Source: Tricholoma matsutake (lineage: Eukaryota > Basidiomycota > Agaricomycetes > Agaricales > Tricholomataceae). From it: 64,000 nt of DNA. The stretch is from NCBI GenBank assembly GCA_026075535.2, contig AP026546.1, forward strand, positions 3,968,001 through 4,032,000, in the 5' to 3' direction. The position numbers and the translations under genes are program-made. Below the pieces are notes generated by a model. The model searched no databases and was not told the origin of the DNA. It worked only from the letters and a program-made list of their open reading frames with translations. Below, one piece after another: positions 20,776-31,879 of the stretch; the first letter of the stretch is position 1, and the number at the start of each line of letters is the position of its first letter.

Positions 20776-20911
20776 TGACAGATTATATAATCCAACACAC
20801 CCCCTTAATCTGGCAGAACATATATATACAGCTAGATACATTACCTGCCACCTCAGTCACTTATACAAGGACTGAGTTTAGCCTTGTCTATTCTAGGATT
20901 AAATTTCTACA
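20776..20911 (+). repeat. right terminal repeat of the small LTR-type element
   Basis: Begins TGACAGATTATATAATCC and ends GGATTAAATTTCTACA. It repeats the opening of the element at 13093 and shares its tail with the copia LTRs. Confidence 0.65.
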
Positions 20912-21305
20912 GTACTGACTGACAATGTAAACCTTATGACCATGAACTTGACAAACCAGGTCTGTTCAATTGCCCAGTGACAAAGGCCGTGATGGGTGGT
21001 GATTTGATGAAGAAGATTGAGGTCAACATGCATGGCAAGATTCTGGAGTTGAAGGAGACCATCAATGGGATGACAGAGAGTTTGAGCATGTTTGCAGATG
21101 AGGTGATGAGAGTCACGAGAGAGGTCGGGACAAAAGGATGATTGGGAGGACAGGTGAGGGTGATGAATGTTGGAGGCACCTAGAAGGATCTAATGGATAA
21201 TGTGAACATTATGGCTGCTAATGTGAGTATTTCTGCATTGTGACATATGAGGATCTGATGATCATTTACAGTTGACACTGCAAGTATGTATGATCACTGT
21301 CTGTA
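20912..21305 (+). pseudogene. HAMP array segment 3
   Basis: It continues segment 2 as L-T-D-N-V-N-L-M and N-L-T-N-Q-V, then a frameshift near 20977. After it come [33 protein letters not shown] and [12 protein letters not shown], a TGA at about 21138, and NVNIMAAN. An intron (about 21222-21270, GTGAGT...TTACAG) leads to L-T-L-Q-V. Nothing recognisable follows. Confidence 0.8.
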
Positions 21306-22432
21306 GCTGCCTGACGCCCCAACCAGTGGTGTGGTAATGGTGTTTGTGGTCTTGATAGCCAGTGTTGAGTTCCCATGCCAGTATTGAGGCTGCATTTGGC
21401 CTCATTAGTCTACCACCTGCAATATATGGTATTCTGGGTCTGCCACCATGGAAGATGCTTCAGATATAATGTTAGCTGTGATTGTCAGTTTCATTACTGC
21501 ATGCACTCAGGTCTCCTTGATACCTTGTCTTTTGCTTTTCATTGGCTTTTCATTTGTTCTTGATCTGAAAGTCTTGGTGTCTCACTGTTCTCTCTCCCTA
21601 TTCCTAGGGCCCATACTCATGGCATGGCATCCCTGCACTCTAGATATTCCCACTGACAGATATTTTAATTCTCGAGCAACTGCAGTTATTTGGGTCTCCA
21701 CATTTGTCACATGCACAGCCACACTCTCAATGAGAATCTTGGGACTACCATATCTCCCCTGCCCTTGGCTTGTTTTCTATCATTTTTTTTTGCTTTCTAA
21801 TTCGCATATAGAGTGGTTTACACTTACCTGCAATGATTAATCCCCATCTGTGATCCTTCATTCTAGAAATTCCATGCATCTTCAAGTTGGAAGCCCCCTC
21901 AGATTTTCCTGTTCCACTACAAGGACACCCACAATCTATCTAGTTCTCTCTGATACTTAATATACTATAATAGGCCTATACAGTGTGCTTGGTTCTGAGA
22001 CATTGGATGCTCTCCTCATCCTACTCTTACATTTTCCAGATTTCTTGCATTTTGACTTTCCTGTTACTCATCCATCCTTTACTTATCATTCCTGTGTTTA
22101 TCCCAAACTAATTACACTGAATACAGCTTCTCAATCCTACATTTCAATAGGTTTTTATCCATCTGCTAGTCCTGCAGGTGTGTGATGCTTAGTAAAGTGA
22201 CCCAACTCATTAAATGGTGAGATGTACAATTACTGTGAGGAGGTGAACAGAAGAATTTATTTTTGCATTTTGGGAATTTATTTTTGACATATGAGGGTTG
22301 TCCACAAACACCGCTATCGAGCCCAACCAGCAAGTGCTGCAACATGTTTGGATTCACGCAGGGGGGAACCAAGAGAGAGGTCTCATATCATAGACTGTCT
22401 CTCATCTACTAGACCATGTACATAATACATTA
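21306..22432. other. gene-free stretch
   Basis: Open frames are short and without motifs. The expected downstream kinase domains of the histidine kinase are not present. I see no repeat structure here. Confidence 0.5.
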
Positions 22433-22583
22433 GGGTTGTTCATGGTAAACATTTTTAGGCCATTTTCAGCTCATTTTCAATCTCATTTTTCAATCATTTT
22501 CATGAACTTGGCAGAGAAATTGACAGAATGGACTGAAAGTGATAAAAAATGATGTAAAAAATGTTTACCATGAACCCCCCCCC
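22433..22583. mobile_element. MITE-like element (about 150 bp)
   Basis: The left end GGGTTGTTCATGGTAAACAT and the right end, read inward as GGGGTTCATGGTAAACAT, are near-perfect inverted repeats. The interior is A/T-rich without an open frame. The target duplication is unclear; TA is possible on the left only. Confidence 0.75.
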
Positions 22584-22859
22584 AAAGTCAACCCAAAGTG
22601 AAATCCAATGAAAATGAAGCAATAATGCATTTTACCTGGTCTCCGGCAGTACTCAGCACATTCCAACTACCCCTCAAATGACTTGGATGAAATTATTTCA
22701 TGAGCTTGTCACTAAAATAAATACATCATTAGAGTCTTTCAGAGTGAAGTGCAATAAATATATTCCTTTGTACTATGTACTGACAAAAATAACTATGAAA
22801 GAAAAAGAAACTAAACTGCTACACACAAAAAGGGGGTGGGCTTGTCATGGTAGCTCCCT
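22584..22859. other. short spacer
   Basis: A/T-rich spacer between the MITE and the G/T-rich repeat region. Nothing recognisable. Confidence 0.5.
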
Positions 22860-22946
22860 GTCATGTTGTGGTGGCTCCCACCATCATGTTGTGCTGTAGC
22901 CTCCCTTGTTGCATCTTGCTGGCTCCATTGTTGCATCGTGGCTCAT

Positions 22947-23040
22947 GGTAATCCCCTCGTTGTGTTGTGGTAACCCCCTCGTTGTGTTGTGGTAACCCCC
23001 TCGTTGTGTTGTGGTAACCCTCTTGTTGTGTTGTGGTAGC
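22947..23040. repeat. 22-bp minisatellite
   Basis: About four copies of GTAACCCCCTCGTTGTGTTGTG with a few changes, the last more diverged. Confidence 0.85.
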
Positions 23041-23074
23041 CACCCTTCCTTGTCAAGTTGCAGCAGCTCCCCAT

Positions 23075-23490
23075 TATGTCATCTCCTCAGCACCCCTGCA
23101 TCCACCCTGCAAGCAGCTACTCACAGTGGTGGTGGTGGGTGCTGTTGTCATCAGCCCTTGTTGTTGTGGTTCCCCACTTCATCATCAGAGATAGGAGGTG
23201 AGACATGGCCGCTAGCACCCGATCTACCCTGCAACCAAGTGCTCGCAGCAGTGGGTGTCAGGTGCTGGGCTTTCCCCCCCTCCCATTCTCCTCCCTTGCC
23301 CTGTCCCCTGTCGCCCTGTCATCATGGATGAGCTGCACCCGCAGACCACCCTATGAGCAGGTGCTCATAGGCATGGTGGCTCAGTGCTCATACACATGAG
23401 GGGCTGTTGTCTTCTGTTCTCCCCTGTCCTTGTGACCTCATCATCCAATCAGCACCCACAATCCACCCTACAAGCAGTGGCTTGTGGGCA
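23075..23490 (+). repeat. four spaced hairpin modules (about 122-130 bp apart)
   Basis: Modules at about 23092, 23222, 23345 and 23467 share CACCC..CCACCCT, a GAGCAG/TGCTC-type inverted repeat and a GGCATGG-like end. The clearest is CCTATGAGCA-GG-TGCTCATAGG, a perfect 10-bp hairpin. The sequence between modules is also similar (GTCATC and CCTGTC patches). The family matches the minus-strand modules inside hAT-like element 2. Confidence 0.65.
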
Positions 23491-23740
23491 TGGAGGCAGA
23501 TGCTGTGTTGTTCAGTGCTGTGTGCTGTGTATCACTGTGGTCCTTGTTTCTGGTGCTGAGGCTGGGAGGAGTCAGTGATATGCCAGGATTATGGGTAGGT
23601 GTTGGTGCATACCTCATGGGCATCCCCCTCCAGAGGTGAGGGAAAGGTGGCAGCAACAATGGTGGTTGTGATGATGTGGTGCATTGGCATTGGAGTGGAG
23701 CTTGAAAGAACAATGAAAATGGAATGGGAAAATGAAAGTG

Positions 23741-23803
23741 AAAATGAGGATTTTTGCAAAATGGGGGGGGGGGGTACTGCCATTTTGCAAAAATCCTCAT
23801 TTT
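23741..23803. repeat. perfect 24-bp palindrome arms
   Basis: AAAATGAGGATTTTTGCAAA(ATGG) at 23741-23764 is the exact reverse complement of 23780-23803. The loop contains a run of G. It could be a MITE core or a cruciform-prone site. Confidence 0.85.
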
Positions 23804-23805
23804 AT

Positions 23806-24548
23806 TTGTCATTCTCATGTTAATTCTCAGTTCTTTGGGACATGCTCGGGATGCCATCCCTACACTCCCCCTCAGACTGAGGCAGGGTGTTAAATATGCG
23901 TTCATCCAGGTGCGTTAAAACCTTTGTGTGGGGGAAAACCCTGTGGGAAAAATATCCTGACATGCGAGGAAAGCTACTGGGTTATTCACACATCGGGAGG
24001 AACAAGTTTTCAGATCAACTGGAAACTTTGCTGAAATCTAACGATTCTGTAAAAATTTAGCTGGATTTGAAAACATTACTTGAACTAAAGGCTTCAGGTG
24101 GGCCTAAATTGTCAATGAAATAATAAGCTTTGATGTTGTCTTGAGGATGTCCAAAATTAGAGCTGAAAGTGGACTTTTCGGACAACATGAAAACAAAAGA
24201 GAAAAGACAAGATTCGGTGCTAATTTCAGGGAATCCGGTAGAACAACTTTCAAGGCTTCTGAAATGAGTCACAAAGCGACAAATTTCAGCATCAGTTTCA
24301 GAACTCCTGACATAGCAAATTTCACCCATAATTTCAAGGGATCTTTAACAGCAGCCAAAGTCAAGAGTTTTGAGAGCACTGAAACTGAGCGTACAATGAA
24401 CGTAAGCTGGTTGTATGCTGTGGCACTTTACTGCGCAATAAGCGCTTGAGAGACACTCGATACATTTCTACTAAGTACAAAATACTGCTGAAGTTTAGTA
24501 CGAAATTGGCCCTAGGACATCCAATACTTAATCCTATAAAATATGTCG
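23806..24548. other. gene-free stretch downstream of the CACTA-type transposase
   Basis: No motif-bearing frame. Overlapping opposite-strand frames at 24057-24449 have no family match that I know. This may be the terminal part of the Plavaka/CACTA-type element, but its end motif was not found. Confidence 0.45.
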
Positions 24549-27500
24549 TCAGATATTGTGTACAGAAGGATTCGCATGCAACCTTACTCGTGATAGAGTT
24601 AACACAATGGCATGATCACATGAGAATGTAAACCACGCAACATGGGACACCACTGATTCTAGAGGAACCCTGTCTAGTGGACCATCGTCCATCTTGGAGG
24701 AATAAAGAGTAGTTGGAAACGAGGGATATTGACAGAACGGGTCATATTTTCCTAGAGGAAGAAGAGCCTGATGCTGAATAAAGAAGTATACCTGGTTGTT
24801 GAGAGTATCAATCATCTGAATACTCCCTGCAATAGGTGTCAGGGAAGAGGATGAAGGGTAGTACAAAACAAGACTGTTGCCAAGATGTGTTGAACATCGT
24901 GTGAAATTGACACTGTTGTGCACAACTGAGTGCTGAGAACTCATTGTATCAGAACTAAAATCCTCGTCCCGATAGTTAGCGGGAGAGAAGAACTTGTCAA
25001 AAATGTGCTTAAACTGCCAGATGATTTTGGGACATTCTGGCCTTTTCAACCACCTTTGAAGATTGGCACCTCTCATATGTGATTTCAGGAGAGTACCTTC
25101 CAGTGCTCCTACCAAACATTAGGTTTATCAAAAAATGTTTGAAAACTGCAAGGAGGGGACTTACCACCAATGTAATGATTTGTTTTGATTTTCTGCAGTG
25201 TACCAATTAAACGCTCAAAAGGAAAACACCACCACGAGATAACAGGCCCAAAGAGTAGAAGGAAATCATACAGATGAAGGGAAGCATGAACATTTGGCCA
25301 AAGTTTCTGTTTCTTTGTATGTGGGTGCACAAGATGTAAACCATCAACCCACTGCTTCATGAGATTGCGATACTTTGTGGCATGGTCAATATTCATTGTA
25401 TACCGGCAGACAATTGTGACCACTTGGAATAGAGCCATTGTATGATCTAAGATGTTGAGGAAATGCGAGCCTTTGGTAGGCATGGAGCCATTCTCATCCC
25501 CCCACAACATAACTAGAGCAATAGGAAGGTAGATGGTGCTTAGAATACGCCACTTGTCAGCCTTAATCGTGCCAGCATTGACCTCGCCATAGTTTATGGG
25601 AACAGAGTTGATCCATGATGGTGTAGATTACATGTTGGATATGCTGAATGGTTTCAGGTGTAACAGTTTTGGCAATGATATCACCTGACGTCAGGGGCAT
25701 AGAAAGACGCTACGAAGGAAAAAATCAGTAATGTTGGAGTTGTGCACATTTGAACTCACCCATTTGATCAGTAACTGAGTGAAGTGATCCTTCATTTTTG
25801 CGGGGACTGGAGGGCTCGGCGGAGATACAATGACCATTGGTAAGTTGAGGGTATAGCAAACAAACTTGAGAGGCTGCAAGTTTTTGCTCAGAAGTTTCAT
25901 CTTCAACTGGCTTTCATCAATCACGTTGTCTGCAATTGTGGTAATTGCCAATGGGAGAGATAAGATTTTGTGAAGGTCAAAGATATGTTGAATCTCCCGG
26001 TCATTTTTGACACAGTATTCTTCAGGTGCATCTGAACTGTAATCGGTCCAATGGTAGGAAAATGCAGGAAGGATGGGATCTGGTACTGCTGCTTGCTTGG
26101 CACTGAGTCGCAAAACAGAGCGGCAGTGGTAGTGAACAATGCCCTCCAGAATGCAGTGCATACTGTTGATTACTAGCATCCGTGTAGGGTCCAGTATGGT
26201 AATCTCCAAAATTCTGACCACCGTACACCGTACATTTCAAAGATGTGATCTCTATCCTTCGAAGTTTCAGCATCTCGCCAAGCTTCTGCCTGTTGCCGCA
26301 TTTTTGCAACGTCCCTTGGCTTCCACATGTTGAAGTCTGTGTTGTAGAAGTTCTTGCGATTGTATCCACAGCATACAGTGCAGTAGAAGTGAGATCCTTG
26401 CCCTGCAGTGCCTGTCACCTTGCAAGCAACTGGCAAATCATTTATTGAGAGAGCAATGGCAACTTCAACAACTTCTCCCTCCAAACAAGAAGCGGTACGA
26501 GAAACATGAAACCCCCTTTTCCATCCAATCTCTAACTCGTCGATGATCGGTCGAGTGATCTTCAAGGGAAGGTTCATGTGGCCCTGGTATGATAGCTAGA
26601 TAAATGTTTTCTGGCTTGTAACGAGCGGATGAGGGGAGATTGAGATTGGCCAAAGATATTATTCCAATCAAGTCGTGATTTCCATGCTTCGTTGTACCAT
26701 TGGGGTTAAAGAAATCAACATGCATAGCAAATACCAAGCGAACTTTGTCTCCCCTGTCAATGAAGAGCTGTCCAGGGATGGGACCTTTGAACGACTTCAT
26801 GAACTCAGCATGAAATACATTTGTCATATCTTTTGGGGGATCTTTGAGAGTAGCTGTTGCATTGTCGCAGACCTGCTTACAGATCCATTCAACTTCTGGG
26901 TCGGATAGCGATCGAGCAATATAGTCGGCAAAGGATGGCACTACATAGGGTTTTAATGGTTGAAGGCAGTTGCTACATTCTTCCAACAAGTCTGTACCGC
27001 AGATGTATGATCTGTCAGGTCCTACAATGTGATTCGCACAATGAGTAGGATAGTGCACAGTGGCAGAGATGGGGTCGTAGATTGGTTTGTGGGTGTAGTT
27101 ACATGATGGACATGTAGCAAGCGTAGTTGTCTGACCATCAATATTAAACTTATTAAGAGTGGTTTCCAAGCTCGTTGGAAGCTGCTTCAGGATGCTACAT
27201 TGATTTTCATCATATGCATCCTCACCTTCTGCATTTGTGGTCAATCTAGTACCCATAGCCATTTGCACCATCATTGTTACTATGTTGATGATGAAATTAC
27301 AAGGGTTCTTCCTGAGCCCTATAACGACGTGACACACAGTGCCCAATAATATCATTGTTTGAGCAATCATATCCAGCTTTTCCACTGGATTTTCATAAAT
27401 ATGTGCTGAACAAAGGTAAGCTTAATGCAAAGAAATGTCAAAATGAGAGTAACATACCTGCATCAAAAAGGACCGGTGTTGTTTCTGGTGGTGATGGGGG

Positions 27501-28391
27501 TAATGCTACTCCCAAAAAGCTGATATGAGAGTCTATCGCCCTCAGCATCCCAATTACTTTTGCTCTGTAGTCTTGCACCTCCTTTGCTTGATTCTTCATG
27601 GATGCCAAACTTTTTCCGGCAGAATCAACACTCTTTGCAGTGTTTTCTAGCAGCATACGAAGTGTATAATCATCGGAAAGGACATTTTCATCGAAGGAGA
27701 GGGTGGCTCCAATCTTACGAGCTTCAGTCTCTACTGCAGCAATAATTTCCTGAGCCTTCCTAGCCCATGCATTGAGAGGTTTTGGCGGCAGGGTATATGC
27801 AGAGGGATGAGGGAGACCAGATCTCAAACATTCATGAGGAGGAGGCTCTCTGCGACAGGACTCCTCAAGGATTGCTTGGACACTCTTCTGAGCATCATTG
27901 AGAGGGATGCCGCTCATCCTAGTAGGGATGCTGGGAGCCCTGGACTCATAAAATTCACTGGAAGACGACCACAATTTATTGTCAATGATGGAGGGACCAT
28001 TGTCGGTCAGAGTTAAAGCAGTCATGAGACTTGGGAGGGACATATTGTCAACTGGGACCTAAGATCTTGCACTTTAAATAAGAGAAAATATAAGTAAAAT
28101 GAGGTAACTAACTGCACTTGTCAGATTTAGGTCATTCATGCCATCGACAAGATCTACAAGACCTGTGTCCAGAGATGCGTCGCTATCCTTCACACTAAGC
28201 CCAGTCATACAGTCAACAACAACTGAGTCCTAGCATAATGAACATCAGTCCATTAGATCAGTCTGAAAAAAGATGAAACCTGCCTGCCGTGGCCGGAATT
28301 GTTTGATTTCCAGAGTATGCTTCAGCTTGTCCACTTTCTGTACCACATGTCCATTGGGGAACATGGCGCATTCACATAAGTAGGACTGCAT
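24549..28391 (-). pseudogene. Plavaka/CACTA-type (Tnp2-like) transposase, multi-exon, decayed
   Basis: The minus-strand gene starts near 28391 with a Cys-containing segment (C-E-C...FPNGHVVQKV). An exon at 28043-27438 has a basic helical region. The core (27385-26465) contains a zinc-like patch CPSCNYTHKPIYD, then YPTHCANH, CGTDLLEECSNC, FAMHVDFFNPNG, KHGNHDLIGIISLANLNLP and YKPENIYLAIIPGPHEP. These are hallmarks of the basidiomycete Plavaka group within CACTA/EnSpm transposases. Downstream parts include GFHVSRTASCLEGEVVEVA, GTAGQGSHFYCTVCCGYN, NSMHCILEGIVHYHCR and a C-terminal region with RLIGTLQKIKTN. Frame changes between exons fit short introns in some places and frameshifts in others. 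At least one break, near 26580, looks like damage. The enzyme would bind and cut CACTA-type ends. Confidence 0.8.
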
Positions 28392-28946
28392 CGTCGGAAT
28401 GGATGGTTACATGAGAAACTATGCTTGTCAGCATTAAACACCAATAAGCTACTGAAAGGCAGTAAAGTACCAGCAAGATCATGAATATATAGATGTAAAG
28501 AACAAAGAGCATGGACGTATCCAGGAGATTACATAGCCTTTAAGTCATCATCATACCTTCCCAACGACAAAAATACAAGGGCAGGTGAGTACAATAAACC
28601 TTCAGGTTTCAAGTCCAAGCCATCGTGACCACAGAGGATCAGAGACAGCAACTGCATACCATAAACAGCATGCAGAGAGAAACCGACCGTAAGGTCTGCA
28701 CAATGTAGACATCGTGCAGGCTGAAGTCATATCTTCAAGTTATCACATTCAGAACTTGAAGGCTGTCATGCGTCATGGTGGCTGCGACTACTCAACAAAC
28801 AGCAGCAACAAAAAAGGGTTTGGATTTCTGATAAAATTGGTAGGTACAACACAAAAACAATATGATGTCCAGTATATACTATATTCAATGACGAGCTAGT
28901 GAAGATCAAAATATTCAATGGCATGTTCTTCATTTATCTTGGCAAT
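28392..28946. other. gap upstream of the transposase
   Basis: No supported gene. It probably includes the promoter region of the minus-strand transposase. Confidence 0.5.
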
Positions 28947-31535
28947 TCAAACAACATTTTTTGTGAACTTGAGGGCATGTCTCCAGTTGCTGGGATTCCT
29001 TAGTTCTGCATGTCCTGATCTGCACTCTTCGAGATGCATTTTAAACCACCTTTCACAATCATTGGACCAATATCCCACACAAAGACCCGAGGTTTCCCAA
29101 ATTGATGGCTTTGGCCACCAAGACACATCTGATGTCTGGCGTCCACCAAACTCATGTTGCCCTGCAAAGATGTGAGTGTTCACCATTGTCATCTTTAATG
29201 AATAACCTACCAGTATCAACCCTGTAAACACCACAGATTATATCCATTTCATCCTCCATCAACTGGTCATCCCAGTATCTGGGAGAGGAGCTATTGCCAT
29301 CCCAAAGGCAAAGACCTTCCTCAAACATGCTATTCGAGGGCCTGTAGTATACATCCTCATACCTGACAACCTCCCTCACCAGACGAGCAACTATACCACC
29401 AGCTAGCAAAGCAGCACAGCTGCGTGCAGATGCAAGGAGACATTTGCAGTGGGACTCGTATGCATAGTAATCAAGATCATCAGGTTTATAACCTGCTGGC
29501 CAATATCCAAGGCCAGGATAATGTGGGACAAACATGGGCAATGCAATGTTGTGAGGTGTATTGCGGATAAATGTATTGAATGCTATGCCCCTATCAAGTA
29601 ATTGAGATGCAATTGATACAAGATCAGGGCCCCACTGATGATGGATTATCTCAAGAACTGTAGCAGCACTGGTCAACCCAAGTTCCAGATATGCATCCTC
29701 TGCTCTCTGTATTACTCTTGGTTGAATAAAATAATAATGCTTTCCATCAAACATATGTTTGCGAACCCATACTTCATGGCAACTCGTTGAACATCTGAGT
29801 GACCTTGTCAAAGATTGTAGAGCTCCAGAGGAATATCAGATAGTTTCCGACTAGCAAGCATATAGCCAAAGAATGAGCAAATGGAGCGTTGATGTGTTTT
29901 GGATGGCTCAGCAGTGTTCAGGACAAATTTGTCTCACCAGCAGCCATTACCCAGGAATTCACAAGCCACAGTCCACTTTGGTGGGTTCCTAGGAGTCACT
30001 ACCTCACCTATTGGAACGAATCCAAACTGATAATAGATTTTGTCTTCAATGGTGTCCTTGCCAGCAAACTCGTAACTCCCATCATCACCCAAATGGTGTA
30101 CAGAAAGTACACAGCGCAAGTCTGCATTAGAAGAGTATTCTCCTTCATTATGATCAGGAGCCTCAGGGGCCTTGGGGAGCAATGTTGAAGGAACGTCGGT
30201 GTCCTTGCCACTAACCTCAGTAATGTTCCCACAGCCCCAATCTTTGTTGTTGTTGTCATTCTCGTCAACAGGTGGAGCATCGGTGGGGTCGAACTCGCTG
30301 CAAAGATCCCACTCGTTGAAGAACAAATCATATCTACGCTGTTTGGAACCATAGTCTTCCCAGATAGACTCATAGTTGGCTCGACCTGCTGGTCTGCGCA
30401 CACGAAAACCATCGACATTCTCCCAAACATAGACTTTGGCACCTTTCCTTCCTGGCATCATCTGCCGTTTTGCATGATCATCTTGCTGCATGCGATGTTG
30501 CTTCTGCTGAAAAGTTTCCTGTGTAGCCTTGACAGTGTTGATTTGTTCTCGATGAGCAAAGAAAGCTGACCAGTCCTCGTTGATTCACTGACCAGAGTAT
30601 CTTTCGACTGGAGGAAATGTAGTACTAGGACGGATAGTAGAGGTGTAATCATCAGGAGGAAGGGGCATAGAATGATGGGCTGGAGGACGTTGGTGAGAGG
30701 AAGAAATTTCACGAAATTTCACAATTGTTGCCTGATCAGGGATCAGCCCCTTGTCCAAAAAAAAACGATGGGGATGCAAGGGGATGTCATCTTGCGCACC
30801 CCAGCACAGGTATACAGGCATTCTGGCCTTGCAGAGGATGGACAGGATCCCTTTATATTCACAACTGGATACATCGACAATACCACTGACCCTTTGAAGC
30901 AAAGGATCTCCAGCTGCAGAATGTTCTAGGGCTGTGAGCCATTCATGATGAATCCCTGTTTTGCCCAACACCTTTTCACGCTGGTTGTATGACTTTACCA
31001 CTGATTCTCGATGGTCCATCAGAAGAAACGTAAGTGTAATCGCTGCTATGAGTGGTATAAATGCATCTCGAGACCTTGATGCGATGATCTGTGCACTACG
31101 ACGGGAGGAGTAAGACAACTCATAGCCAGATCTACGTGGAAAAGCCCATAATTGAAAGAGTTTGGGTAGTGACCCCCAGCAGATATCTAACATTGCATGC
31201 AGCAGTGCTCGTAGATTTTGCTCCAAGGCAACCCATGTAGTGATGAGCTTGGGGTCAAGGGACCAAACACCTGGACAATAACAGTGTAGTGGAAATTTCC
31301 CATCATTGAAGTTGAGTCGGTCAAACAGCAGATAGTAAAAAGGCTTGTGTTTTGGGATTAACATCAAATATGGGAGGCTGTTCGGGATCCACCCCATGGT
31401 GATATTGGATGTAATAGATTCGGGGTCAGGGAAGACACAGGGAGGGATCGAAGGGAAGCTTTCTTGGTTGCCTTTAGCGACAGTGAACACCTTGTTGTCC
31501 ATGAAGGCATGACGACCCAAACAAAAGGTGTTCAT
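28947..31535 (-). pseudogene. large protein of unknown function, two stops and a frameshift
   Basis: I know similar sequences only as unnamed, multicopy agaricomycete proteins. One minus-strand frame starts at ATG 31535 and runs about 316 codons to a TGA at 30585-30587. The same frame continues to a second TGA at about 29934, where the sequence reads EFLGNGCW, and beyond. A frame change occurs near 29820, after which 29811-29160 encodes VWVRKHMFDGKHYYFIQPR and later blocks. An intron (about 29161-29209, GTAGGT...TTGCAG) joins to GQHEFGGRQTSDVSWWPKP and the C-terminus at 28947. The protein would be near 860 residues, with no signal peptide and no clear enzyme motif. It contains a Glu/Asp-rich linker (about 30230-30300). 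It lies just upstream of the Plavaka transposase in the same orientation. Confidence 0.55.
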
Positions 31536-31675
31536 CTAAGGTACATCAAGAATGTCACAGATAAAATGCAATGGGAGACATACACTAGTGGTGACAAACT
31601 CGATGCAGGGAGTACCGTGAACTTGAAAGCAGTTTGAGATATCAACTGCATAGTAGAAACCAGGCGGACAAAGGC

Positions 31676-31772
31676 AAGACAGGAAACAAAAAAAACCGCT
31701 AAGCGTTAAACACCTAGTGGCAAAGAAACAAAGACAGCAGGAATTCCGCTTAGCGTGAAACACCAAGCGGGA
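31676..31772. repeat. two CACTA-like terminal motifs
   Basis: CGCTAAGCGTTAAACACC followed by TAGTG (31698-31719) and the related CGCTTAGCGTGAAACACC followed by AAGCGG (31748-31771). Read on the minus strand the first begins CACTAGGTG, the type of end expected for a CACTA element. A matching end on the other side was not found. Confidence 0.45.
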
Positions 31773-31879
31773 TGTAACTTGACAGAAACTTGTTGAACTT
31801 CAAGTTGACCGTGACGTTCAGATGCAACTGGGCTGAGTTTAAAATAACTTGAATTCCCGCTGCAGCATCACTACTCATC

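Larger units (their letters stand above)
13093..20911 (+). mobile_element. small LTR-type (TRIM-like or solo LTR) element hosting the copia insertion
   Basis: With the copia element removed this is about 435 bp (13093-13204 plus 20589-20911). It begins TGTTGGATTATATAATCC, ends TTTCTACA, and is flanked by GTACT on both sides (13088-13092 and 20912-20916). The sequence ATTATATAATCCAACACACC occurs near its left end and again at about 20783, so it has short terminal direct repeats, as in miniature LTR elements. Its right end resembles the copia LTR tail (CTCAGTCACTTATACAAGG...TTTCTACA). Between the repeats lie a tRNA-like structure (20590-20663) and an initiator-tRNA-like stretch (about 13165-13190). 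It may be a TRIM, or a rearranged solo LTR. Confidence 0.65.
9575..21305 (+). pseudogene. group III (Nik1-type) histidine kinase HAMP array, split by nested transposons
   Basis: Three separated segments (9575-10451, 12943-13092 and 20912-21305) together read as consecutive HAMP repeats of a fungal group III hybrid histidine kinase, the osmosensor class targeted by phenylpyrrole and dicarboximide fungicides. Recurring signatures are G-D-L-x-K-x-I-E-V, G-x-I-L-x-L-K-x-T-[VI]-N-x-M, R-V-x-x-E-V-G and L-G-G-Q-A. Introns between repeats have GT and AG borders. No histidine kinase, ATPase or receiver domain is visible, so only the sensor-side array remains. The copy is dead: it has stops, a frameshift near 20977, and multi-kilobase insertions. 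Removing the insertions rejoins exons and codons cleanly, which shows the gene was once continuous here. Confidence 0.8.

Noticed and set aside
21375..21840. Hydrophobic plus-strand frames as a membrane sensor part of the histidine kinase
   Set aside because: Group III kinases are mostly cytosolic, the frame is not continuous with the HAMP exons, and there is no motif.
22947..23040. Regular repeats that could suggest a CRISPR array
   Set aside because: The repeats are directly adjacent with no spacers, the genome is fungal and there are no cas genes, so it is a minisatellite.
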